Assembly (NCBI GenBank): GCA_035384605.1
Contig: DAOOIV010000006.1
Location: forward strand, 1 to 64,000
Reading direction: 5' to 3'
DNA: 64,000 bases
Origin: Phycisphaerae bacterium
GTDB taxonomy: Bacteria > Planctomycetota > Phycisphaerae > UBA1845 > PWPN01
Part shown: positions 45,737 through 53,211 of the stretch, piece after piece
Position numbering within the stretch: the first letter of the stretch is position 1
How the letters are laid out: each line of letters opens with the position of its first letter
Notes under the pieces: model-generated
What the model was told of the DNA's origin: nothing
The model's input: only the letters and a program-made list of their open reading frames with translations
The model's database searches: none
Program-made: the position numbers and the translations under genes

Positions 45737-46567
45737 CTAATCGTGCGTCGGGGCCCCGGCCGGTTCGGCCATCGGCTCCTCTCGCACTTCGTAGCCCGGC
45801 AGGCTGGGAAGATTGACCTCGCTGGCGGCCATGCCTTTGTTCAGTCGGACGTTGGAGAACGAGGCAACGATCTCCTGCTTGTCCTCCTTAGCCACCGTCG
45901 CAACCCGAACCGGTACGTCCAGCGTCCGGTCGATGTGGAAGTGGACTTTGCCGTAGCGGCGATCCAGTTCCGTTCCCGGCAACGGTGTGCATTCCAGGTG
46001 ATCCGAGTTCGGCGGGTCTGTCGGGCCGGGAGCAACAAGCTTGATGGTGAAGTGACGAATGATGTCACCTTTCTTCTGGCCGAAGGGCATCGGGAAAGGC
46101 CCCTTGCCAATTCGGAAGAGATCTTCGGCCTTCTCGCCCGGTCCCACGACTTCTCGCTTGATCACCTGTTTCGACCGCTCACGGACCTCGATGTACCACC
46201 GACCGTCAAAGACATGCCACTCCTTCTCTTTCTCGACCACCCCTTCGACGATGCACTCATCGAAACGAATGAAGAATCGCGGGCTGGGCTTGTCTTCGAT
46301 GAAACGAAGAACACCCTTGTACTTCTGCTCGTAATCGATTAAAGGGTCTTTCTTGATATACACCAGATCGGCCTGCACATCGCGCACATCCTTGTTCTCC
46401 AGCCGGTCGAGGATCTTCTCGACCGCCGGATCCAACGGCGCGGGTTGAGAGGCGGGCTCAGTTGCCGGGCGGCTCGCCGAAGGCCCCTCCTCGCGGCTTG
46501 CCTGCCCGCCGGAGGCACCGCAGATCAAACAAACCGCCGAGAAGCACGCGATGAATCGTACACCCAT
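45737..46567 (-). CDS. Exported LolA-like protein
   Basis: A 276-residue exported protein. The start at 46567 gives a signal peptide (FIACFSAVCLICGASGGQAS). A Pro/Ser/Ala linker of ~20 residues follows, then a domain with the LolA/outer-membrane lipoprotein-sorting look: VEKILDRLENKDVRDVQADL, KYKGVLRFIEDKPSPRFFIR, VFDGRWYIEVRERSKQVIKR, LDVPVRVATVAKEDKQEIVA. It is probably periplasmic and binds lipid or a lipoprotein; the related lipoprotein at 62214-63320 is of similar type. It is convergent with motB, three bases apart, so it is not part of the motor operon. Confidence 0.75.
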   Translation of the reverse strand: MGVRFIACFSAVCLICGASGGQASREEGPSASRPATEPASQPAPLDPAVEKILDRLENKDVRDVQADLVYIKKDPLIDYEQKYKGVLRFIEDKPSPRFFIRFDECIVEGVVEKEKEWHVFDGRWYIEVRERSKQVIKREVVGPGEKAEDLFRIGKGPFPMPFGQKKGDIIRHFTIKLVAPGPTDPPNSDHLECTPLPGTELDRRYGKVHFHIDRTLDVPVRVATVAKEDKQEIVASFSNVRLNKGMAASEVNLPSLPGYEVREEPMAEPAGAPTHD

Positions 46568-46830
46568 CGTCACAATCCTTTCAGAACCAAGATCTCGTGG
46601 CGACACACGCGCACCGGCCGCGCGCTCATCCCCCAGAATTGTAAATACCGAGTGGCGGGGTAACAAGATCCGGGTGCACCCCGTTTTCGGTGGCGTTACG
46701 AAGGTAGGGTATGGTCAGAATCCGCGCAGCGCATGAGACCTGCCGACGATTCTGTCTTACCCGCCGCAACCATCGACCGATGTCGCCACCGTTTCAGAAA
46801 CATGCCCATAAGACTCGGATCACCGAATGA

Positions 46831-47010
46831 GTCCGTGACAGAAGCGGCGGCACTCCTCGCGGCTGACCCGGTTGTCGTGAACGCAAGCCAGACCGCTTCA
46901 GCGGTCTTTCCCGAAGGGCAAAGAGGCCGCCTTTGGCGGGCAAACCCGCTGAAGGGCCTTGATCGCCCAACCTGGACCGGTCGGCATGCCCGCCGAGACT
47001 GTCACGCACC
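46831..47010. repeat. Dispersed palindromic element, family 1 (simple copy)
   Basis: 180 bp with ends GTCCGTGACAG and CTGTCACGCAC (11-bp terminal inverted repeats, one mismatch). It is the reverse-complement counterpart of the outer arms of the element at 12911-13277 and lacks the 177-bp nested segment found there. Shared internal marks include the hairpin AGACCGCTTCAGCGGTCT (46890-46907) and GGTTGTCGTGAACG. Non-coding. Confidence 0.75.
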
Positions 47011-47136
47011 CTCACCGAATCGCCCGCGGACCCTGTCGGCAAGGTCAGACAGTCTGAGCTTCCGCGCCCGTTGTTCACGAGGTACCATCTATCGGCAGCA
47101 CACCACTGGGGCTTGCCGGCCAGTGCGCAATTGACC

Positions 47137-47230
47137 TAAGCGGACCGCCTTTTTGCACGCCGCAGCTCAAGCGCACTGCGATCCAGAAGCATTCGAGCAG
47201 GCCGCACGGTTGTCGGGCCGTAAGGTTCTG
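47137..47230. repeat. Dispersed repeat, family 2 (minus orientation)
   Basis: The reverse complement matches 57783-57878 at most positions, including the shared core TGGATCGCAGTGCGCTTG and the flanking words ACGGCC, GTGCGGC and AAAAGGCGG. It ends just before the hemD ribosome site. No coding potential of its own; frames that include it should not be taken as a longer HemD. Confidence 0.65.
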
Positions 47231-47266
47231 TTAGAGGCGACACCGGCATCAGTCGAAAGGAAGCCA

Positions 47267-48058
47267 ATGGAGTCGCGCAGTCTTCAACCACTACACGGTC
47301 GGACGGTCGCGGTCACCCGCATGCGTGATCAAGCGGACACTCTCGGCAGGTTCCTGCGGTCGGCCGGCGCGGAGGTGATCGAGGCCCCGACCATCGAACT
47401 CGGTCCGGTCGAGGACTACCGCAAGGTGGATGACGCCCTGCGACATCTCGATCGCTACCAGTGGCTGGTGCTCACCAGCGCCAACGGCGTCGACGCGATG
47501 TGTGACCGGATCAGGGCCATCGGGCTCGACACCCGCTGCCTGGCTCGGGTGAAGATCGCCGCGATCGGCTCTGCCACGGCCCGGCGGCTGACCGAACAAG
47601 GTGCGCGGCCAGACCTCGTGCCCCCCGAAGCGGTCGGTGAATCAATGGCCCAGGCACTGGTCGAACAGGGAGTGCGGGGCAGCCGCATCTTGCTGCTTGT
47701 GGCCGACATCGCCCGGACGCAACTGCCCGACGCGCTGCAAGCCGCCGGTGCCCAGTGCGACAGTCTGGCCATCTACCGGACCAAACGGCCTGCGGCCCTG
47801 CCTGCGGTCTTCGTTGAGCGACTCGATCGCGGCCAGATTGACTGGATCACGCTGACCAGCCCGTCGTCGTTCGTCAACCTGTTGTGGTTGCTTGGGCCGC
47901 AGCACTGTGAGCGGTTGCACACCGTGGGCCTTGCCAGCATCGGTCCGGTCACCACACGGGCCATCCGCGAGGCCGGGTATTCGGTGGCCGCCGAGGCCGA
48001 CCCACATGATATTCCCGGCTTGGTCTCGGCCATTATCGACGCCTCAACGCGAGACTGA
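47267..48058 (+). CDS. hemD: Uroporphyrinogen-III synthase
   Basis: Cyclises hydroxymethylbilane to uroporphyrinogen III in haem, sirohaem and B12 synthesis; cytoplasmic, 263 residues. Start at 47267 with AAAGGA upstream; the frame is open to 47153 but that part is repeat DNA. Family text includes LHGRTVAVTRMRDQADTLG, FLRSAGAEVIEAPTIEL, WLVLTSANGVDAMCDRI, KIAAIGSATARRLTEQGARP, DWITLTSPSSFVNLL and ASIGPVTTRAIREAGY. HemD is poorly conserved but this pattern of two alternating alpha/beta domains is clear. No hemC, hemA or other haem gene is near. Confidence 0.92.
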   Translation: MESRSLQPLHGRTVAVTRMRDQADTLGRFLRSAGAEVIEAPTIELGPVEDYRKVDDALRHLDRYQWLVLTSANGVDAMCDRIRAIGLDTRCLARVKIAAIGSATARRLTEQGARPDLVPPEAVGESMAQALVEQGVRGSRILLLVADIARTQLPDALQAAGAQCDSLAIYRTKRPAALPAVFVERLDRGQIDWITLTSPSSFVNLLWLLGPQHCERLHTVGLASIGPVTTRAIREAGYSVAAEADPHDIPGLVSAIIDASTRD

Positions 48059-48217
48059 AACCCGTTTGAGTTCGTCCCAGCCTGTCGGGACCCCTCCCAC
48101 CCGTCTTTGAGCTTTGATCTTTTCCTGCTGCAGGCCCTCGCCCATGGCTCAACGCCTCGGTTAGAATGTGGCGGTCGCTCGTCAACCCGAGTGCCATCTG
48201 TACGTTGAGGAGAACGT

Positions 48218-48898
48218 ATGAGTCTGCAATACCGGGTCATCAGTATTGGGACGCTGAGCCGAAACCGTTTCTGGGGCGAGACCGAGCCCAAGCGATTTCC
48301 ACACGCCACCACAACGCTGATCCGGGCGGACAATGAAACGATCCTCGTGGACCCTAGCCTTCCGGCGGAAGTGCTGGCACAGCGGCTGGAGGAGCGATCA
48401 GGTCTCAAGCCTGAGCAGATCCAGGCGGTTTTCCTGACCACATTCCGCCCCATACATCGACGCTCCCTGTCGCTCTTCTCCGGAGCCACGTGGCTCATGT
48501 ACCGGCCCGAGATCGAGGCAGTACAGGCACACCTGAACGAAATGCGCGAACGAGCCCAGGAGGGACCCGAGGACCCGGAACTCTGCAAGCTGCTGGATGA
48601 GGAGGAATCTCTTGTGGCTCGTATCGAGGCGGCCCCGGAACACCTGACAGCCCAGACTCATCTTTTTCCCGCGGTCGGTGCAACGCCGGGATCAGCAGCT
48701 TTGCTGCTTGCCTTGCCGACGCAAACCGCCGTCATCACCGGAGATGCGATCGTCACTCAGGAACACTTCGCGGCCGGGCAGGTATACGAGCATGTGGCCA
48801 TGATAGAAGCTGCCCGCAAGTCGTTCGAAGACATTCTAGAAGTGGCCGACGAGGTGGTTCCCGGTCACGACAATGTCTTTCGCATCGGTGGCCTTTAG
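48218..48898 (+). CDS. MBL-fold protein with incomplete metal site
   Basis: A 226-residue metallo-beta-lactamase-fold protein, cytoplasmic (no signal). The fold markers are present: TTTLIRADNETILVDPSLP near residue 31-49, VGATPGSAALLL, TAVITGDAIVTQEHF and DEVVPGHDNVF. The first metal motif, normally T-H-x-H-x-D-H, reads TTFRPIHRR: two of the three His and the Asp are changed. The His of the usual GHTPGS is Ala. The later Asp (ITGD) and His (PGHD) are kept. It probably does not bind two metals normally and may have a non-hydrolytic role. It lies 140 bp upstream of the DUF151 gene. Confidence 0.8.
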   Translation: MSLQYRVISIGTLSRNRFWGETEPKRFPHATTTLIRADNETILVDPSLPAEVLAQRLEERSGLKPEQIQAVFLTTFRPIHRRSLSLFSGATWLMYRPEIEAVQAHLNEMRERAQEGPEDPELCKLLDEEESLVARIEAAPEHLTAQTHLFPAVGATPGSAALLLALPTQTAVITGDAIVTQEHFAAGQVYEHVAMIEAARKSFEDILEVADEVVPGHDNVFRIGGL

Positions 48899-49038
48899 TC
48901 CCCCCAGAGGCGTTTGTCAAGCACAGGGGCCATCTGGCAGGAAAGGCGTCGGCAGGTCACGAAGCCGCACGGTATAGCTGTCCTTGACACCCACGGAAGG
49001 GCTGGGTAGTCTCGACTGCGATGATCGGAGCGTGAGAG

Positions 49039-49446
49039 ATGGAAGTCCGCATGGACCTCGCCAGGATCGTGATCAGCGATACGAGCGAGCAGCAAATCAT
49101 TGTCCTGCAGGAACACGAGGGCTCTCGCCAATTCCCGATCGTCATCGGGCTGGCGGAAGCTTTGGCCATCGATCGCCGGGTCAAGAACATCAGCACGCCA
49201 CGGCCGCTGACGCACGACCTGTTGGCCAACGTGATTCGCGAACTGAATGGGGAACTGGAAAAGATCGTCATCCATGATCTCCGGGACCACATTTTTTTCG
49301 CGAAGCTTGTGATCCGAAGCAACGGCAAGCTGATCGAGGTCGATTCCCGGCCGTCAGACGCGATTGCCCTTGGCGTGGCGAGCGATGCGGCCATCTACGT
49401 GACAGAAAACGTCCTCCGTCAGGTGTGTGAGTCTCCCGAAGCCTGA
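49039..49446 (+). CDS. DUF151 (bifunctional nuclease) family protein
   Basis: A 135-residue cytoplasmic protein. Marks are the Leu/Ile-rich strand IVISDTSEQQIIVLQEHEG, FPIVIGLAEALAIDRRV, PRPLTHDLLANVIRELNGE and VDSRPSDAIALGVASDAAIY. The motif RPSDAIALA/G is the family signature. Some members are reported to have nuclease activity; roles in bacteria are mostly unknown. It starts 140 bp after the MBL gene and lies 37 bp before the GHMP kinase gene, so an operon with the latter is likely. Confidence 0.9.
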   Translation: MEVRMDLARIVISDTSEQQIIVLQEHEGSRQFPIVIGLAEALAIDRRVKNISTPRPLTHDLLANVIRELNGELEKIVIHDLRDHIFFAKLVIRSNGKLIEVDSRPSDAIALGVASDAAIYVTENVLRQVCESPEA

Positions 49447-49482
49447 GGAGGAGAAGGCCCTGCGAACGCTGAAGAGGTAGCA

Positions 49483-50901
49483 GTGAGCATTACGGGAACC
49501 GAGAACGGCTTGTCGACCCGGACAGATCAGTTTCTCCAACTGTGCGAACAGCGCTGGCCGGCTCATCAGCCGCGACCCGCCGTTGTGACGCGCGCTCCTG
49601 GCCGGCTGGATTGCATGGGCGGTATGGCCGATTTCAGCGGTGCGCTGGCCCTGCAGACGACCATCGAACAGGGGGTTTACGCAGCCGCCGGTCGCCGCGA
49701 CGACCAGCGAATTCGGGTTGAGTCGGTGGGCTGGAATCAAGACGGACAGCCTTCCGTCTTCGAGTGGTCTTTGTCCTGGTTTTATCAGTCCGACGGCCAA
49801 TTCGTCACCGCAGAGACACTCTCGTCGAAGTTCGATGCCTGTCCATGGGCCCGTCACGTTGCGGGCGTCTGTCTGGCTTTACTGGAATCAGGCGATCTTC
49901 CGCATCTGGCCGGCGGGGTCAATTTCCTGATCCAATCCGATATTCCGCCTAAGGCGGGCTTGGCTTCGTCGGCGGCTCTGCAAGTGGCGTGCGCCAAGGC
50001 TTTGGCTGCTCTGTTCGACCTGGAACTGACGGCACAGCAGTTGGTGCGGGCCTGCCAACTGGCGAACACCGAGGTAGTCAAGAATGAGTCCGGCCTGGTG
50101 GATCATGTGACCTGCCTCTTGGGCGAGCCTGATTCCCTGCTGGAGATTCGCTGCCAGCCTCAGGAGGTCATCGGATCGCTGGCGATGCCCAAGTGCGCGG
50201 CCTTTGCGGGTGTGTATTCGGGTTTGAGGCTTCCCTTTTACCAGGAACGCTATGCCGACAACCGGGCTGCCTCCCTGATGGGCAGGTACATCATCGAGCA
50301 GATCCTGCGGACCTCGGGGGATCCGGGTGAGCTTAACAGCGCCTACCTGGCGAGTATTCCGCCCAACGAATACGTTCGACGATTCCGCAACTATTTGCCG
50401 CCCAAGCTTCGTGGTCGTGATTTCCTGGACCACTTCGGACAGCCCCCGGAGTTGGACATCATTATCCGGCCCGGGCAGGTATACAAGGTCCGCTCCCGAA
50501 CGGAGCACCACATCTACGAGAACGACCGTGCGCACCGTTTCATGGAACGGCTGGCCCGCGTCTACCGCACCGGCGACCTGGACACCCTAATAGAGGCCGG
50601 CGAACTGATGTATGCCTCCCACTGGAGTTACGGCCAGCGATGCGGGATGGGAAGCATTGAAACAGACGTCCTGGTCAATTGCATCCGCGAGCGCGGTCCG
50701 GCCTGTGGCCTTTACGGAGCCAAGGTCACCGGCGGCGGCTGCGGTGGAACAGTGGCCGTCCTGATGGCCGACACATCGGCGGCCCTGCAGGCACTTTCCG
50801 ATGCATGTGCCGCATACGCGGCGAAGACGGGCAGGCAGCCCATGTTGCTGAGCGGCAGTTCGCCGGGGGCAATGGCGTTCGGCCACCGGAACATCGGTTG
50901 A
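49483..50901 (+). CDS. GHMP-family sugar kinase, L-arabinokinase-like
   Basis: A 472-residue ATP-dependent kinase from a GTG at 49483 with AAGAGG five bases upstream. The sugar-binding N-terminus has APGRLDCMGGMADFSGALAL, which is nearer to plant L-arabinokinase than to GalK (usual GalK has PGRVN-x-I-G-E-H). The ATP motif is PPKAGLASSAALQVACAKAL (~153-172), the C-terminal motif is KVTGGGCGGTVAVLM. It probably phosphorylates L-arabinose, galacturonate or a similar pentose/uronate at C1, fitting the pectin/hemicellulose-type gene set nearby, but specificity is inferred. Confidence 0.85.
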   Translation: MSITGTENGLSTRTDQFLQLCEQRWPAHQPRPAVVTRAPGRLDCMGGMADFSGALALQTTIEQGVYAAAGRRDDQRIRVESVGWNQDGQPSVFEWSLSWFYQSDGQFVTAETLSSKFDACPWARHVAGVCLALLESGDLPHLAGGVNFLIQSDIPPKAGLASSAALQVACAKALAALFDLELTAQQLVRACQLANTEVVKNESGLVDHVTCLLGEPDSLLEIRCQPQEVIGSLAMPKCAAFAGVYSGLRLPFYQERYADNRAASLMGRYIIEQILRTSGDPGELNSAYLASIPPNEYVRRFRNYLPPKLRGRDFLDHFGQPPELDIIIRPGQVYKVRSRTEHHIYENDRAHRFMERLARVYRTGDLDTLIEAGELMYASHWSYGQRCGMGSIETDVLVNCIRERGPACGLYGAKVTGGGCGGTVAVLMADTSAALQALSDACAAYAAKTGRQPMLLSGSSPGAMAFGHRNIG

Positions 50902-51260
50902 CCGGCCTTGCGAAGACCGGCGATTTCCAGTGACTACAGAACTTGACGGCCGGAAGTCTGTGCGTCTTGGTTCCTTCCGTCGCACCCGACGTGCATTTTG
51001 CGCCCATTTTTCCGGCCCCGCCCAGCCGCTTCGATTGCGGCCTTCAATCCCCATCGGACGCCCCTCGTCCTCCGAGCGGATGCTCTGGCCCCAAGTCCCC
51101 AGCCCTGCTGCTTTGGTCATGGATCGGGATCACAGTGCGCTTTGGCTGCCGCCTGTAAGAAGTGGTTCGCCTTCGATCACCGGCGCTTGCCGCCCTGAAG
51201 CGATCTGACGTCCTTGCCCGGCGCCGATGCCCCCGGTTTCCTGTGACATTTCGTCCGGTC
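50902..51260. other. Intergenic with a family 2 repeat copy
   Basis: A 359-base gap between the GHMP kinase and the convergent lipoprotein gene. It contains the interrupted family 2 copy at 50937-51170. No gene, RNA or terminator seen in the rest. Confidence 0.55.
50937..51170. repeat. Dispersed repeat, family 2 (interrupted copy)
   Basis: The left part (50937-50970: GAACTTGACGGCC, GTCTGTGCGTCTTGG) matches the left half of the copy at 57783-57878. The right part (from about 51122: GGATCACAGTGCGCTTTGG, then TGCCGCC and TTCGCCTT) matches its right half. About 150 bases that are not in the other two copies lie between them. Divergence is higher than in the other copies. Confidence 0.5.
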
Positions 51261-51647
51261 TTATCCTGGTGCAGACGAGGTGGCCGGCTCGCGACGATCG
51301 ATCTCCACCTTGAGGGCCACGAGATTCCGCTCGCCCTCTCTCTTTTCCACGCGGCCGAGCACCTTTACCCGATCGCCGATTCGCACGTCATCAAGGCTGG
51401 CGGTCACGCCGTCGATGAAGATCTCCGCCTCGGGAGAAAGCCGTCCGTGAATCTCAACCGGCTTGCGGTGTTTCTCGCTGAAGTAGGACATCGAGACCTC
51501 ACCGCTGGTCTTCTCGATCCTGGTGACCTTCCCGGAAATCTGGTCGTATTCGGGTAATTCCGAATCCTCTCCGCATCCGCCAGCCAGGAGAGCACCGAAG
51601 AGCAACCAGAAGGCAAAGATGACGACAATTGAGGATCTCGTGGTCAT
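51261..51647 (-). CDS. Small lipoprotein with OB-like domain
   Basis: A 128-residue lipoprotein. A signal with lipobox (VIFAFWLLFGALLAGGCG) precedes a beta-rich domain with text like QISGKVTRIEKTSGEVSMSY, AEIFIDGVTASLDDVRIGD and RVKVLGRVEKREGE. The last resembles the DUF5666/OB-fold pattern of small bacterial periplasmic proteins. Function unknown. No clear neighbours in operon; the BtpA-family gene is divergent. Confidence 0.75.
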   Translation of the reverse strand: MTTRSSIVVIFAFWLLFGALLAGGCGEDSELPEYDQISGKVTRIEKTSGEVSMSYFSEKHRKPVEIHGRLSPEAEIFIDGVTASLDDVRIGDRVKVLGRVEKREGERNLVALKVEIDRREPATSSAPG

Positions 51648-51877
51648 AGGGGCACCTTCTCAGTATCGTCAGGCAAGCTTCAATCGATGGGCCGTCTGAA
51701 GCCGGCCGGTGTTGCCGATGTTCGTATACCTCATCTGGCCTTGCCTTGGCAAGTTCTGACCCTCTCTTCTGGCGATCCTTCATGGACCGGATCCTGATCG
51801 GCCATCGGCTCGCCCGCTTGTGGCATCCCTGCCGCCTAACGCCTATAACGTACTCGATTGGGCTGGAGGAAACGAGC

Positions 51878-52720
51878 ATGGCGGATGGGCCTTCTCAGGT
51901 GGAAGAGATGTTCGGGGTCGGCAAGGCCCTTGTGGGGATGGTTCACGTGGGCGCATTGCCCGGCACGCCGCTGTTCTCGCGGCCGATGCCGGCGATCATC
52001 GAGCAGGCCGTCAGCGAGGCTCGACTGCTGGCCGACGCGGGCTTTGACGGCATCATGATTGAAAACATGCATGACCGGCCGTACCTGCGCCAGAGGGTCG
52101 GGCCGGAGATCGTCGCGGCCATGACCGCCGTTCTCGACGCCCTGCGCGCGGCGGTCAGCAAACCGTTGGGTCTTCAGATTCTGGCCGGGGCTAACCGCGA
52201 AGCTCTGGCGGTCGCGGCCGCCGCCGGGGCTTCTTTCATTCGCGTTGAAAACTTCGTTTTCGCCCACGTTGCCGACGAGGGCCTCATGTCCGAGGCTGAT
52301 GCAGGCCCATTGCTTCGCTACCGGCGAGAGATTGGTGCCGAGCACATTCGCATCTTCGCCGATGTGAAGAAAAAGCACTCCGGCCATGCAATCACCGCCG
52401 ACGTGAACATCGCGCAGGCGGCCCGGGCGGCGGCCTTCTTCGGGGCGGACGCCATCGTGGTCACCGGCCCGATGACGGGCGAGGCCGCGACAGTCGGGGA
52501 CGTCCGGGAAGTGGCTGCTGCCGTGGAAATCCCCGTGGCCATCGGCTCAGGCATCACCCCCGACAACCTGCCGGTCTTCTGGGACCTGGCGGATGTGTTT
52601 ATCGTGGGCTCTTTCATCAAGCAGGACGGGCGATGGTATCACCCGCCCGATCCTGACCGGGTCAACGCCCTCATTCGGGCCGTCAACCAGCTCCGGCGAG
52701 TCCAAAGGTCCGGACTCTGA
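51878..52720 (+). CDS. BtpA family TIM-barrel protein
   Basis: A 280-residue protein from ATG 51878 with GGAGGAA about six bases upstream (the frame is open to 51746 without family similarity). The family text is ALVGMVHVGALPGTPLF, DAGFDGIMIENMHDRPYLR, GASFIRVENFVFAHVADEGL, FADVKKKHSGHAIT and AIVVTGPMTGEAATVGDV. BtpA was first linked to photosystem I stability in cyanobacteria, and the related SgcQ of enterobacteria lies in a sugar operon. In non-photosynthetic bacteria it probably has a nucleotide- or sugar-phosphate-related role that is not known. Length is normal. Confidence 0.88.
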   Translation: MADGPSQVEEMFGVGKALVGMVHVGALPGTPLFSRPMPAIIEQAVSEARLLADAGFDGIMIENMHDRPYLRQRVGPEIVAAMTAVLDALRAAVSKPLGLQILAGANREALAVAAAAGASFIRVENFVFAHVADEGLMSEADAGPLLRYRREIGAEHIRIFADVKKKHSGHAITADVNIAQAARAAAFFGADAIVVTGPMTGEAATVGDVREVAAAVEIPVAIGSGITPDNLPVFWDLADVFIVGSFIKQDGRWYHPPDPDRVNALIRAVNQLRRVQRSGL

Positions 52721-52825
52721 AGAATCGGCTGGCCATAGGGGAAGTGGAGGACTAGAATACGGGCACAAAACATGGGAGGCGTGGGCCTGCCCAGTATGAG
52801 GTGAATTCACCGCGGAGAGACGCTC

Positions 52826-53047
52826 ATGACAAGATTGCTGAGGTTGATTATGTCGGTTGGCATAGTGGTCGCCCTGGCCGGTTGTGCGGCTACCGATGGC
52901 GGCAGCACGCAGAGGCAGGCGAGCGAGCAACCCGGCGTGGCAAAGGTCTCGTCAGAGACCGGCGGCGAGAAGGCGGGCTGTCCGAAGACCAAGTGCTGCG
53001 GTGAGAAAGCCGCCGGCTGTTGCCACAAGCCCTGCGAGAAGAAGTAG
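52826..53047 (+). CDS. Small Cys-rich lipoprotein
   Basis: A 73-residue protein. Lipoprotein signal (MSVGIVVALAGCAATDG) followed by a polar, Gln/Ser/Gly-rich stretch. Six cysteines sit in the last ~22 residues (GCPKTKCCGEKAAGCCHKPC), spaced like a metal-binding tail. Could bind zinc, copper or iron-sulfur at the outer membrane or periplasm; no family recognised. Stop codon at 53047. Confidence 0.7.
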   Translation: MTRLLRLIMSVGIVVALAGCAATDGGSTQRQASEQPGVAKVSSETGGEKAGCPKTKCCGEKAAGCCHKPCEKK

Positions 53048-53150
53048 GCTTCTACAGGTCAGCACTGCATTCGAGCGACGCTCACGCGAGCTGCTTCGGC
53101 GGCTCCTGATACTTGCGCTGGCAACCTACCGTAATCAGCAGCATCGGTTG

Positions 53151-53186
53151 AAAAAGGGGCGGGCACTCGGCCATGCAGGCCCGCCC
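53151..53186 (-). terminator. Rho-independent terminator of pckG
   Basis: On the minus strand, GGGCGGGC and GCCCGCCC form an eight-base-pair GC stem with a 14-base loop, followed directly by CTTTTTC. It lies 26 bases after the pckG stop (53212). On the plus strand it could also end transcripts from the Cys-rich lipoprotein, but the T-tract points to pckG. Confidence 0.75.
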
Positions 53187-53211
53187 ACTCTTATGCGCAT
53201 GCCGTCCTCGA

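Larger units (their letters stand above)
46568..47266. other. Intergenic region with two dispersed repeats
   Basis: This 699-base gap between the divergent LolA-like and hemD genes carries a family 1 element (46831-47010) and a family 2 element (47137-47230). A frame running over them (46733-47134) follows repeat sequence and is not a gene. No RNA gene seen. An AAAGGA site just before 47267 serves hemD. Confidence 0.55.

Noticed and set aside
46733..47134. 133-codon open frame
   Set aside because: It runs through a family 1 repeat element and has no ribosome site; translation of repeat DNA explains it.
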